Shown here: piece by piece, positions 41,036-49,308 of the stretch
Numbering within the stretch: position 1 is the stretch's first letter
Layout: each line of letters starts with the position of its first letter
The notes under the pieces: generated by a model
What the model was told of the DNA's origin: nothing
The model's input: the letters and a program-made list of their open reading frames with translations, nothing else
Databases searched by the model: none
NCBI RefSeq assembly: GCF_019285515.1
Contig: NZ_CP079095.1
Span: forward strand, 744,001 to 808,000
DNA from: Methylococcus sp. Mc7
GTDB lineage: Bacteria > Pseudomonadota > Gammaproteobacteria > Methylococcales > Methylococcaceae
DNA length: 64,000 nucleotides
Reading direction: 5' to 3'
Program-made: the position numbers and the translations under genes

Positions 41036-42313
41036 TCAGCGATTGCGGAAGGCCCGTACGATGGGCGCAACGATCGGAACCAAGAAGGCGCCTGCCACTG
41101 CCCGGAATTTTCCCCACGGCCCGTATGGCCCCCATAGTTCGGGCGGGAATACACGATGCCACAGTGCCTCGTTCAGCCATTTTTTCAGAGCACACCCCCA
41201 TGAGGGAAGGGAAACCGAGGGCACGGCGCACAAGCAAAACCTCACCAGCCCCGCATCGACATCGAGAATGATCGACTCCATCTCGGCCCATGTCGGAAAG
41301 AACGAATGCACCCGATTGAATTCCATCGTGTAGGCGGCGACCTTTTTGCGGCTCGGATCGGAGAAATAACGGCTGAACGCCCAGTCGTCGCTCGCCCCGG
41401 AGGTCGGATATGGCGCGCCCCAGCTCGGAAGAAAAAATGACTGGGCGACCGCATAGGTTTCACCGCGGACCCCCGTAATGGCGGCACTCACGGCGTTACC
41501 GACGTCCGCAAACTTGGCGAGGTCGCAGGCCCCTATGAATTCACCATAGGCATCTCCCGACAGCCCTCTCTGCCCGTTCCAGGCCGGATTGGTGAAGTTC
41601 TTCTCCGTAGCCGTCACCTGGTTCGCATCGTCGCCCCATGAATGCAGAATGTCGCCCCCATACGAGTGGATATCCATGAACCAGCCAATATGGGGAAACT
41701 GATCGAACAACCAGCGGACGTTTTTCGTCTCGGCCTCGGAGAAAGGCGCCGTCCCGTGAAAAATATCGCTGGCCGGATCCGCCGACGCCAATGTCCCGCC
41801 AGCCTGAGCGCCTGGGGCGAATGCGGTATTGAAGTCCCATAGAAAATCGTAGTTCCGATTGGGGTCGACGCCGATCCTGCTCGCCTGGCCACCGCTGCTG
41901 GCGGGGTTTCGGTTCTTCCGCCACATGGCATAGGAATTCTGGCTATAGTGTCGACCGTCGGGATTGACATCCGGAAAGACAATCACGTCAAGCCGCTCGA
42001 CGATCGATTTGATCTCACCGGCGGAATAAGATGTCCCCCCGTAGACGAGCCCTGTGCCCGGGGTATAGGCCTCGAGTAAATCCGCAGCGAAATCGATGCA
42101 GATGTCGGGGCCACCCCACTCGCGCGCATGCGCACCACTGATGACAAGCACGCCCGTTTTCGGACACGAGGTCCCGGTACCGACGACGAGCGCATGACTT
42201 TGACGGCCCTCGGCGGTGAAATAGGGTAACGTGAGAAGTTTGGAGATGTTCGGATAGGCCGAGGCGAGGCCCATCAGCGCAGACTCGATCTCGACAACGT
42301 TCAAGAAGCTCAT
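41036..42313 (-). CDS. M14 family zinc carboxypeptidase
   Basis: 425 aa. The zinc ligands H62 and E65 lie in SGAHAREWGGPD and H216 in MDIHSYGGD. The substrate residues are in NPDGR (117-121) and GVDPNRNYDF, and the general base is E331 in TMEFNRVHSF. All catalytic residues of the M14A group are intact. There is no signal peptide, so the enzyme is unlike the secreted family members and may act inside the cell or leave by another route. A basic, Trp/Pro-rich tail of about 60 residues follows the peptidase domain. ATG at 42313 has GGAGG eight bases upstream and overlaps the stop of a small upstream gene. Confidence 0.85.
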   Translation of the reverse strand: MSFLNVVEIESALMGLASAYPNISKLLTLPYFTAEGRQSHALVVGTGTSCPKTGVLVISGAHAREWGGPDICIDFAADLLEAYTPGTGLVYGGTSYSAGEIKSIVERLDVIVFPDVNPDGRHYSQNSYAMWRKNRNPASSGGQASRIGVDPNRNYDFLWDFNTAFAPGAQAGGTLASADPASDIFHGTAPFSEAETKNVRWLFDQFPHIGWFMDIHSYGGDILHSWGDDANQVTATEKNFTNPAWNGQRGLSGDAYGEFIGACDLAKFADVGNAVSAAITGVRGETYAVAQSFFLPSWGAPYPTSGASDDWAFSRYFSDPSRKKVAAYTMEFNRVHSFFPTWAEMESIILDVDAGLVRFCLCAVPSVSLPSWGCALKKWLNEALWHRVFPPELWGPYGPWGKFRAVAGAFLVPIVAPIVRAFRNR

Positions 42314-42528
42314 AGAGCCGCCCCTCCTTTGGCTTCACTGGGGGCTTTTTCGCCTAGTCCGCGAGGAGTGATCCGGCCGCCCTTGAACCGGTCGCCTTTC
42401 CCCACTTCCGCCTGGCGTTCGCGGCCCAATGCCGAGACATTCTCGCCAACCGCTATCGAATAACCTGCTGCTTGGAGCTCACGAATACGCTCCTCCGTGG
42501 CATAGAAGAGCTCATTACCTTTGCCCAC
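42310..42528 (-). CDS. Small hypothetical protein coupled to the carboxypeptidase
   Basis: 72 aa, charged, no membrane segment. The TGA at 42310-42312 overlaps the ATG of the M14 peptidase, so the two are probably co-translated; it might be a chaperone, inhibitor or substrate. The start (GTG at 42528) lacks a clear ribosome site and overlaps the start of a divergent gene, so the 5' end is uncertain. Confidence 0.45.
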   Translation of the reverse strand: MGKGNELFYATEERIRELQAAGYSIAVGENVSALGRERQAEVGKGDRFKGGRITPRGLGEKAPSEAKGGAAL

Positions 42529-42873
42529 AGTCGCGTGTTCGACGGCTGGTCATTTCCCTGGCCGCTGTTGGTGCTTTACGGGGTTTGCGTGGTGATCATC
42601 GTCTCCTATCCCCTGCGGCTGTCGTGGGCGGCGGAGGCGAGCCGCGCCCATGGACTGGAATATCTCGAGACCGCCCTCGCCAGAGCCAGGGCCTCGCCAC
42701 CGGAAAACAACACCACCCTCGTTGCGGAACTCCAAGCGATCATCGAGGATGCGAAACGGTTGGATAAAGGAGCCTTCGCGCCATTCACCCGCCAGGATTG
42801 GGTTCAGACCTTGCTGGCTCTGGCAGGGAGCGCGTCCGCCTATACGCTGCTGGATTATTTCCAGTTCGGCTGA
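42472..42873 (+). CDS. Hypothetical membrane protein
   Basis: Up to 133 aa. A membrane helix lies near residues 30-48 (WPLLVLYGVCVVIIVSYPL). A soluble helical stretch follows (EYLETALARARA, LVAELQAIIEDAKRLDKGAF), and a C-terminal hydrophobic segment (VQTLLALAGSASAYTLLDYF) ends the protein. The only long start is TTG at 42472 without a ribosome site; GTG at 42535 is the alternative and would avoid overlap with the divergent gene. Family not recognised. Confidence 0.6.
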   Translation: MELTNTLLRGIEELITFAHSRVFDGWSFPWPLLVLYGVCVVIIVSYPLRLSWAAEASRAHGLEYLETALARARASPPENNTTLVAELQAIIEDAKRLDKGAFAPFTRQDWVQTLLALAGSASAYTLLDYFQFG

Positions 42874-43208
42874 TCCATTTATTGTTCGATCCGGTAAACC
42901 CCGTATTACAATCAGGTCTTGACAGACAGCATCGCGTGCGGGGTACGCCGGCCCCGATTTTTGACTGGAGGGGATCGCTATGAGCCAGTTTCTGAATCCC
43001 GATAGCGTGTACTTTAATCCGCTGCCAATCCAGAAGGCAGCCTAAACCGCAGAAGCCCACTTAAGCTCGGGAAAATTCTGTCCAAAAAACCGGGGCCACC
43101 GCTGTGAGTGCCCGCTTGAGTTCCTCGAGCTCCGCAAGCGGTTGCTGCGATTGCGGAGTGCCGGCACCCCCCGCGACGGCGCCACGGGGGGGCATGCCAC
43201 ATAAGCTA
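42874..43208. other. Gap before the IS630 element, with a 21-codon frame
   Basis: The only candidate is a 21-codon frame at 42980-43045 (listed separately). The rest, including 43086-43206 just outside the insertion, holds no gene I can support. Confidence 0.3.
42980..43045 (+). CDS. Very short frame with strong ribosome site (21 aa)
   Basis: MSQFLNPDSVYFNPLPIQKA plus A, then TAA. GGAGGGG lies 5-11 bases upstream of the ATG, one of the best ribosome sites in the region. It may be a small peptide or the stub of a gene truncated by later rearrangement next to the IS. Not recognised. Confidence 0.3.
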   Translation: MSQFLNPDSVYFNPLPIQKAA

Positions 43209-44350
43209 GTGTCTAATTGCATTATTAAGCGACTGTAATATCATGTCTCCGTTACCCACAGGAACGGAGGGAAGGATGGCGCGAGTTGCCATATCGGTGA
43301 GTTGTACGGACCAAGACCGGCGTGAGTTGGAGCGTTTGAGCAATAGCCGCACCGAGGAGGCTCGTCTGGTCGAACGCGCCAAGATTGTCATGGGCTGTCT
43401 GGCGGGCAAGCGCAATGACGAAATTGCTGCTGAACTCGGTATCCGGCCCGGCACGGTCGGTGTCTGGCGCAGGCGCTTTGCGGCTGAAGGATTGAAAGGG
43501 CTGCGTGATCGAAAAAGACCGGGCAAGCCTCCGCGGTACCCGCCGTCCGAGTTGCGCAATCGATTGCTTGCGCAAATTGAGCAGCCGCCGCCGGCCGGGC
43601 AGGCCACGTGGGATGGCGGGTCGTTGTCGAAAGCCTTGGGGGTTTCCGATGATGCCGTCTGGCGACTGTTGCGCAAAGAAGGCATCCAACTCCAGCGGCA
43701 TCGCTCGTGGTGCGTCAGCACGGACCCTCAGTTTGCCATCAAGTCGGCCGACATTATCGGGCTGTACCTGAATCCGCCGCAAAATGCGTTGGTCATTTCC
43801 GTTGATGAAAAGCCTTCCATTCAGGCGCTGGAAAGGGCCAGCGGTTTCGTCTTTACCAGCAGCGGCAAGCTGGTTCGTGGATTGAAAAGCACCTATAAGC
43901 GCCATGGCACGATCAATCTTTTTGCGGCCTTGAATGTGGCGACCGGTACCATTCAGTCCAAAACCACCACGACCAAGAAGCGTCCTGACTTTCAGGCCTT
44001 TCTCGATGAGGTGGTCGCCGATGTTCCGGCTGATCGGGAAATTCATGTGATTCTCGACAACTATTGCACTCACAAGAAGAACGATGACTGGTTGGCCGCC
44101 CATCCCAACGTGCACTTTCACTTCACGCCCACTTCAGCCAGTTGGTTGAACCAAGTGGAAATCTGGTTTGGCATCATGACCCGCAAGGCCTTACGTGGGG
44201 CCAGTTTCAACAGCATCGACCAACTGGCGCAGGCGATCAACGATTTCATCGCCGCCTACAACGACAAGGCCGCCCCATTCGTCTGGCGCAAGCGGGAAGT
44301 CAAAGGCTCCCAGCTGCGCAATACTATCGCTAATTTACGCAATTAAACAC
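43209..44350 (+). mobile_element. IS630 family insertion sequence with TA target duplication
   Basis: 1142 bp. The left end GTGTCTAATTGCATTATTAA and the right end (inverted) GTGTTTAATTGCGTAAATTA are imperfect inverted repeats, followed in both by GCGA. The element is flanked by TA at 43207-43208 and 44351-44352, the IS630/Tc1-type target. One intact transposase gene fills it, so it may be active. Confidence 0.88.
43276..44346 (+). CDS. IS630 family transposase
   Basis: 356 aa. The N-terminal helix-turn-helix pair (KRNDEIAAELGIRPGTVGVWRRRF) is followed by the DDE catalytic domain: Asp in VISVDEKPSIQ, Asp in HVILDNYCTHK and Glu in LNQVEIWFGIM. I chose ATG at 43276 with GGAGG upstream; an earlier in-frame start at 43243 has none. 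It ends four bases before the IS end. Confidence 0.92.
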   Translation: MARVAISVSCTDQDRRELERLSNSRTEEARLVERAKIVMGCLAGKRNDEIAAELGIRPGTVGVWRRRFAAEGLKGLRDRKRPGKPPRYPPSELRNRLLAQIEQPPPAGQATWDGGSLSKALGVSDDAVWRLLRKEGIQLQRHRSWCVSTDPQFAIKSADIIGLYLNPPQNALVISVDEKPSIQALERASGFVFTSSGKLVRGLKSTYKRHGTINLFAALNVATGTIQSKTTTTKKRPDFQAFLDEVVADVPADREIHVILDNYCTHKKNDDWLAAHPNVHFHFTPTSASWLNQVEIWFGIMTRKALRGASFNSIDQLAQAINDFIAAYNDKAAPFVWRKREVKGSQLRNTIANLRN

Positions 44351-44363
44351 TAGGTTCCTTCAT

Positions 44364-45077
44364 TTACCCTGTTCCCAGGATACGCTCGTAGATGTCTTTA
44401 TCGGCCCGATAACACCCGCAAGAAGCGGCTTCCAGGCCGACCCGGTCGAGCACCGTAATATTCCCGCGGCGGTAGCGGATGAGCTTTTTCTGCTGTAGCG
44501 AATTCGCTGCCTTGGTGATGCCGACGCGGCGTACACCCAACATATAGGCCAGGAATACGTGGGTGACATGGAAGTGGTCCAAGTGCGCCCGGTCCTGAGT
44601 CATCAACAGCCAGCGGGCGAGGTGCGCCTCCACCACATGGAAGCGGTTACAGGCGGCTGTCTGCGCGAGTTGGTTCATCCGCACATAGAGGTAGCGGTTC
44701 AGCCCCCGTCGCAGTGCCAGGCTCTGTTCGAGTTCACGGCGAAACGGCGCGGCGTTCATGCGGAGCGCGGGACCCGCCCCTTGGACCAAGGCCTGAAATT
44801 GCGAAACATCGACCCCCAGCAGGAGGGGGATCCCCAACATGCCCTCGTTACCGACCATCCCCACTTCCAAGTTTGCGCTGCCACCGATGGGCGCCACCAG
44901 GGAAACGAAGCTTCCGGTCGGGAAGTAAACGTGCGGAATGAGTTCTCCGGCGTGGTAAAGCACCTCGGCAAAAATGAGCTCGATGGGTTCGCAATGTGCG
45001 AGCAACTGTTCGCGATCCGGGCGAGGCAGGGCAGCCAGCAGACGATTGGTAGCGGGAGCGGCTTGGGTGGACGGCAC
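44364..45077 (-). CDS. Crp/Fnr-like transcription regulator
   Basis: 237 aa. A cupin-type effector domain (LPHVYFPTGSFVSLV, EVGMVGNEGMLGIPLLLG) is followed by a C-terminal winged helix (AYMLGVRRVGITKAANSLQQ). It has no N-terminal FNR cysteine cluster, and the cyclic-nucleotide pocket arginine is not evident, so the signal is unknown. I chose GTG at 45077, which has GGAG seven bases before it; a TTG at 45110 lacks one. The IS630 insertion ends 13 bases beyond its stop, so the native downstream sequence is lost. Confidence 0.82.
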   Translation of the reverse strand: MPSTQAAPATNRLLAALPRPDREQLLAHCEPIELIFAEVLYHAGELIPHVYFPTGSFVSLVAPIGGSANLEVGMVGNEGMLGIPLLLGVDVSQFQALVQGAGPALRMNAAPFRRELEQSLALRRGLNRYLYVRMNQLAQTAACNRFHVVEAHLARWLLMTQDRAHLDHFHVTHVFLAYMLGVRRVGITKAANSLQQKKLIRYRRGNITVLDRVGLEAASCGCYRADKDIYERILGTG

Positions 45078-45241
45078 GGGTGTTCTCCTGCGACGTTTCC
45101 GGAAACCCAACAGGCGACACCAGGATCGATGGCGATGTAATCCCGATGTCGGAGGTGGCTAGGGAGCATGGCTCCACGCATCAGAAAAGCAAATTACCGC
45201 GGAAGCTTTCCGTCGTCTGCACGTTAGCGCACGTATATCCG

Positions 45242-46000
45242 TCACGGTAGCGTAGCGCTCGAATGCGCGATATCAATGGGCCACGCCGGGGGGGGGGGGA
45301 GCAGGCGATCGAATTCCGTTTTGACCACTCGGTAGCACTCGCAGACCCGCGCTTCCAATCCCGGCCGGTCCAGCACCGCGATGTGGCCGCGGCGGTAATC
45401 AATCAATCCGGCTCGCTGCAATTTCCCTGCGGCCTCGCTGACGCCCTCGCGCCGCACGCCCAGCATGTTGGCGATCAATTCCTGAGTCATGGTCAACTCG
45501 TTTCCGGGTAGCCGGTCCAGGCTTAGCAGCAGCCAGCGACAGAGTTGCTGGTCCACGGAATGATGCCGATTGCAGACCGCGGTTTGGGCCATCTGCGTAA
45601 TCAGCGCCTGGGTATAACGCAGCAACAAATGGTGTAGCACCCCGTAGCGATTGAATTCCTGCATCAGTAGCCCCCCCCGCAGCCGATAGGCGTCGCCCGC
45701 GCTCTGCACGATGGCCCGATTCGGCATGGTGCCGCCACCCATGAAGAGGGCGACACCGACGATGCCCTCGTTACCGACCACGGCGATTTCGGACGACGCG
45801 CCATTCTCCATGAGATAAAGCATCGATACGATGCAGGTCGTGGGGAAATAGGCGTGAAGCAACTCGTCCCCCGACTCGTAAAGGACTTCGCCGAGCGGCA
45901 TCGGGACCAGTTCCAGATGGGGGAAAAGGCGCTCGTATTCGGCGGCGGGCAGAGTGTCGAGAAGATGGTTCTGGCGAGGGCTATGAGCATCCTTCGGCAT
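45242..46000 (-). CDS. Crp/Fnr-like regulator with a 12-cytosine tract
   Basis: 252 aa. It is a paralogue of the gene at 44364, with the same layout: cupin domain (LLHAYFPTTCIVSMLYLMEN, EIAVVGNEGIVGVALFMGGG) and a winged helix (ELIANMLGVRREGVSEAAGK). A run of 12 G at 45288-45299 (C on the coding strand) encodes the LPPPPAW segment 16 residues before the stop. Loss or gain of one base would replace the tail by another open frame ending at 45181. ATG at 46000. An IS5-type element ends about 143 bases upstream. Confidence 0.82.
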   Translation of the reverse strand: MPKDAHSPRQNHLLDTLPAAEYERLFPHLELVPMPLGEVLYESGDELLHAYFPTTCIVSMLYLMENGASSEIAVVGNEGIVGVALFMGGGTMPNRAIVQSAGDAYRLRGGLLMQEFNRYGVLHHLLLRYTQALITQMAQTAVCNRHHSVDQQLCRWLLLSLDRLPGNELTMTQELIANMLGVRREGVSEAAGKLQRAGLIDYRRGHIAVLDRPGLEARVCECYRVVKTEFDRLLPPPPAWPIDIAHSSATLP

Positions 46001-46562
46001 AAAAGAACTCCAAATCGAACAGTTCGAGAATGTGGTCAACTGGGAGATCCCTGGGAAAATAATACAAATCTCTGTGTGTGCGGTAAAGCACGGAGCGGCC
46101 ACCAACCGTGGGGAGTTGTCGCCGACGAGCTTGCAAGACAACAGAGTTGTTTCCGATGATAACCGCATAATTACAAATAAATTTTAGATTCCAAAGGCCG
46201 GCGCCAAGCCCGAAAAAGCTATCTATGAATATACTGAGTCGGTTTCTAATGCGATGCATCAAGCAATGAAAGGTCTTCATTCCTCCAATGGAGTGTTCGA
46301 CGGAGATGCGAGTTCGCGCTTGCTTTTTGTTCTCGCGCCTTTGTTGATCTGCCAACGCGGGATGAGGATTGTTCTTGGAGGCTCTGGGTTTCTTATGAGG
46401 CAGGTGAATTCTGGCTTTATTCCCATAATCGGAAGCGGCCCCCAAGAACCCCAAATCCAACCAGACATCGGCACCGTCAAACCATGATAAGGCAGGATCG
46501 AACCATCGCTTCATCAGCGCATAATCATGAACACTGCCGGCCACGATACTTCCAACGAACAA
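45981..46562 (-). CDS. IS5-type transposase, second part (orfB, -1 frame)
   Basis: It carries the second Asp (WLDLGFLG) and the Glu (RISVEHSIGGMK) of the DDE site, with the standard IRNRLSIFIDSF end. The frame is open without a stop up to the slippery site at 46610-46618, so it is made as a fusion with orfA. There is no stop inside the element: the frame crosses the inverted repeat at 46143 and reads 160 bases of flanking DNA, overlapping the start of the Crp-like gene by 20 bases. Confidence 0.75.
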   Translation of the reverse strand: MFVGSIVAGSVHDYALMKRWFDPALSWFDGADVWLDLGFLGAASDYGNKARIHLPHKKPRASKNNPHPALADQQRRENKKQARTRISVEHSIGGMKTFHCLMHRIRNRLSIFIDSFFGLGAGLWNLKFICNYAVIIGNNSVVLQARRRQLPTVGGRSVLYRTHRDLYYFPRDLPVDHILELFDLEFFYAEGCS

Positions 46563-46588
46563 AATTTGCCGTGCAAGGGTCGAAATGA

Positions 46589-47104
46589 CTAGGGTTTTAA
46601 CCGTATGGCGTTTTTTTTACCGCTATAGTGGGCTTTCTGCTGATCGTCAGCCTGCGGCCTGACGCAACTGCATTCCACCCCGTCAATGATGATATCTCCA
46701 TGTTTTTCAATCAGCTTCATCATCTCTTCCGGGGTCGTCAGCTCCCGCTCGGGCAGCAGATCAAGTTTCGCCAGGCTGCGCCGTAACACGGGCAGAAGTT
46801 GCGCCACATGGCGATGCGCGTGTCCCGAGCTGAAGCCAAAATGAAAGCCCAGGACATCGAAGGTACAGTAGGTCTTGAGGTAATGCAAAATGAAGAACAG
46901 CTTCTTATCTATCCGATCGAGATAGCCCACATGGCCACCTTTGGGTACCCGTTTTATTTCGCCTTGCTGAACGCGTTCTTGCTGAATCTCCGCATGGGCC
47001 TCCTCAAAGATAGGGCAAAGCTTGGCGAATTGAGCCTTACTCATTCCGATCAGGGCTCTGACGGTACGCTCACTGGTTTCTTCCATGAACTTTTCAAAAA
47101 TCAT
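46589..47104 (-). CDS. IS5-type transposase, first part (orfA)
   Basis: 171 aa. A helical DNA-binding region (ALIGMSKAQFAKLCPIFEEA; TYCTFDVLGFHFGFSSGHAH) is followed by the first catalytic Asp in DIIIDGVECSCVRP. The frame ends with a short tail after GKKNAIRLKP; a -1 slip at A-AAA-AAC (46616-46610, minus strand) joins it to orfB, giving a full DDE transposase. ATG at 47104. Confidence 0.8.
   Translation of the reverse strand: MIFEKFMEETSERTVRALIGMSKAQFAKLCPIFEEAHAEIQQERVQQGEIKRVPKGGHVGYLDRIDKKLFFILHYLKTYCTFDVLGFHFGFSSGHAHRHVAQLLPVLRRSLAKLDLLPERELTTPEEMMKLIEKHGDIIIDGVECSCVRPQADDQQKAHYSGKKNAIRLKP
46610..46616 (-). other. -1 frameshift heptamer A-AAA-AAC
   Basis: On the coding strand the zero-frame codons are AAA AAA AAC, giving the classical slippery heptamer A-AAA-AAC inside a run of eight A. 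Slipping back one base gives AAA CGC CAT and continues in orfB. Two-frame transposases with such sites are known in the IS427 group of IS5. Confidence 0.65.
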
Positions 47105-47181
47105 TGGCTGACATCATTCGATTGTTGTTAATCATTTTATACCACAGCAAATCCATTTAGTTCAACGGAAGCAACTCTAAC

Positions 47182-47505
47182 AGCTATCTGTGCGCTACCG
47201 TACAGACCCAGCAGAGGATTCGGCGCATGTTTTCCTCGGGTCACGGCAGGAGAACTGCGATGTGCCTCCAAATGCCTTTCCGGTTTCCCGCGAGTTGCCG
47301 TGGTGGGGGGCGGGGCGTTTTTCGGCTATAGCCCGGAACGTTCGGGCGGGCAAGGCAAACGAACGCCGCCGGAGAAAGCGAGTGCGGTCGCCACCGAAAC
47401 GGGCCACGGGGAGACCGGCGAGGCTTCCCGATATGGACCGGGATTTCAAGGCCGCGAAACCGCCAATATCGGTTCGGTTCTTACATGTATCCGGAGTGTT
47501 TGGTC
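47182..47505. other. Gap between the IS5-type element and the BON gene
   Basis: 324 bases. No gene of coding quality is seen. A GGAG at 47492 serves the next gene. The region probably holds the promoter of the BON-cfa pair, but no clear -35/-10 pair was found. Confidence 0.3.
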
Positions 47506-47820
47506 ATGAAACAACTTATCAAATATCTATCCGCATTTTTCTTGGCCCTGACGTTACTGGCGGCCGTGGGTTGCGCATCGACGCAAAAGCAGGAGGGAAC
47601 CGGGGAATATTTTGACGACAGCGTCATTACCAGCAAAGTCAAGGCGGCCATATTAAACGAGCCCGGCCTGAGTTCCGCCGAGATCAATGTCGAAACCTTC
47701 AAGGGCGTCGTTCAATTGAGCGGCTTCGTGAGTTCGCGCGCGGATATTAACAAAGCGGTTGCGGTGGCACGCGGCGTCGCCGGCGTGAAGTCGGTCAAGA
47801 ATGACATGCGGCTCAAATAA
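47506..47820 (+). CDS. BON-domain lipoprotein
   Basis: 104 aa. A lipoprotein signal (FFLALTLLAAVGCAS, acylated Cys near residue 23) precedes one BON domain (FDDSVITSKVKAAILNEPGL, then GVVQLSGFVSSRADINKAV). BON domains bind phospholipid surfaces; OsmY-like proteins respond to osmotic stress. I chose ATG at 47506 with GGAG upstream. It lies 35 bases before a cyclopropane-fatty-acid synthase, so both may act on the membrane under stress. Confidence 0.85.
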   Translation: MKQLIKYLSAFFLALTLLAAVGCASTQKQEGTGEYFDDSVITSKVKAAILNEPGLSSAEINVETFKGVVQLSGFVSSRADINKAVAVARGVAGVKSVKNDMRLK

Positions 47821-47855
47821 AACCGAGTTCCGAAAGTTTCATGGAGGTATGATCG

Positions 47856-49025
47856 ATGAGCCAATCTGCGGAAGATTTCGGGGCACCGGCCCACGACGGA
47901 CTCTATCGGCTGATTCAGAAGCAGGTATCCGTCGGTAAGGTCAAAATCCCTCTAGAAATTCGGTTATGGGGAGGCCGTACTTATCGCTTTGGAGAAGACG
48001 AACCCGCGGTTAAGGTTCTAGTGAAGGATCGCAAGGGCTTGGAAGCTTTGCGCCGACTGGATGAACTGAGAATCTGTGAAGCGTATATGAACGGCAGCCT
48101 GGACGTCGTGGGAGACATGCTGGGGTTCGTCAGCCTCCGGCGAGCCTTGAGTGACAATCATCCACTGCAATACCTGTGGCGGCGGATTGCACCGTGGTTC
48201 ATCGGGCGGATACCGACCGACCGGAAAGCCATCGCGGCCCACTACGACTTTCCCAACGAGTTTTATCTCCAGTTCCTGGACCCGACCCGCTGTTATTCCC
48301 AGGCCGTGTTCGAATGCGATGATGAAACGCTGGAAACGGCGCAGCGTCGCAAGCTGGATTTTGCGATCGACGCCTGTCGGCTGAAGCCGGGAGATCGCGT
48401 TCTGGATGTCGGCGGGGGCTGGGGCAGCTTCACGGAATACGCCGGACGACGTGGCATCCAGGTCACCTCACTGACGATTTCCCGCCAGTCGGAGACGTTT
48501 TTGGCGGACTTGATTCACCGGCGCCAACTGCCCTGCCGGGTGGTGAATCAGGACTTCTTGGCGTATGCCTCGCCCGAACCTTATGACGCGATCGTCATTC
48601 TGGGCGTGATGGAACACCTTCCCGATTACCCGGCCGTGCTGCGGCAGTTCCAGCGGTTGCTGAAGCCGGGCGGACGGGTCTATCTCGATGCCAGCGCTTT
48701 CCGGGAAAAGTATGCCAAGCCCACCTTCATCGCCCGCTACGTGTTTCCGGCGGACCATGCCTACTTCTGCCTGCACGACTTCCTGACCGCGGCGGCCAAG
48801 ACCCCGATGGAGGTAACGGAGGTTTACAACGATCGCCACAGTTACTTCCTCACCTGCAAGGCCTGGGCCGAGAATCTGGAGGCCGCCCGGGATGAAATCA
48901 TCCGCCGTTGGGGCGAGGCGCTCTACCGCCGCTTCCGACTCTATCTCTGGGGTTCGGCCTATGCCTTTCTCAGCCGCGGCATGGAAGCGTTCCGGGTGGT
49001 TCTGGAACGGCCCCAGGAGGCTTGA
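47856..49025 (+). CDS. cfa: Cyclopropane-fatty-acyl-phospholipid synthase family methyltransferase
   Basis: 389 aa. The N-terminal lipid-binding domain (CEAYMNGSLDVVGDMLGFV) is followed by HYDFPNEFYLQFLDPTRCYSQ and the SAM loop LDVGGGWGSF, then VMEHLPDYPAVLRQFQRLLK. This is the Cfa type that methylenates unsaturated acyl chains of membrane lipids, a stationary-phase and stress reaction. Some relatives modify other lipids, so the exact product is not certain. ATG at 47856 has GGAGGT upstream. Confidence 0.85.
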   Translation: MSQSAEDFGAPAHDGLYRLIQKQVSVGKVKIPLEIRLWGGRTYRFGEDEPAVKVLVKDRKGLEALRRLDELRICEAYMNGSLDVVGDMLGFVSLRRALSDNHPLQYLWRRIAPWFIGRIPTDRKAIAAHYDFPNEFYLQFLDPTRCYSQAVFECDDETLETAQRRKLDFAIDACRLKPGDRVLDVGGGWGSFTEYAGRRGIQVTSLTISRQSETFLADLIHRRQLPCRVVNQDFLAYASPEPYDAIVILGVMEHLPDYPAVLRQFQRLLKPGGRVYLDASAFREKYAKPTFIARYVFPADHAYFCLHDFLTAAAKTPMEVTEVYNDRHSYFLTCKAWAENLEAARDEIIRRWGEALYRRFRLYLWGSAYAFLSRGMEAFRVVLERPQEA

Positions 49026-49211
49026 GCCATCGGGTTTGGCGATCGTGGAAGCCCTGTCCGGAGTGCTTTATTGGGGACAGTAGAAATCCCGAGCAATCAA
49101 CGATGGGGCGAAAAAATGGAGAACTGAAAGCAAAGCGAGTGGGTCACAACGTACCCTGTCAATCTCGAAACTTACCGAGATACCGATCGTTTTACGGAGT
49201 GGGAGGATACT

Positions 49212-49308
49212 ATGAAAACATTGATTTCAATTATTGCCGCGTCTTTTTTGAGTGCGGCATTCGTGGGCACCGCCTGTGCGGCGGACGTCCAGGAGAAACA
49301 ACAGGAGG
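49212..49308 (+). pseudogene. PRC-barrel exported protein, 5' fragment (IS-interrupted)
   Basis: ATG at 49212 with GGGAGG upstream encodes a signal peptide (ISIIAASFLSAAFVGTACAA) and VQEKQQEV. The frame stops two bases into an IS21-type insertion. The codons GAG GT at its end continue exactly as GAG GTC at 55050 on the other side of the insertion. The intact protein would have about 172 aa. Confidence 0.85.

Larger units (their letters stand above)
46143..47178 (-). mobile_element. IS5-type insertion sequence, AAC target duplication
   Basis: 1036 bp. The ends AGAGTTGTTTCCGATGA (46143) and, inverted, AGAGTTGCTTCCGTTGA (47178) match at 15 of 17 positions. AAC flanks both sides (46140-46142 and 47179-47181). 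Two overlapping-frame genes (orfA, orfB) make a DDE_Tnp_4-type transposase by frameshift. Confidence 0.78.

Noticed and set aside
47190-47615. Frame of 141 codons before the BON gene
   Set aside because: Arg/Pro-rich translation, overlapping the lipoprotein gene in another frame; no similarity.
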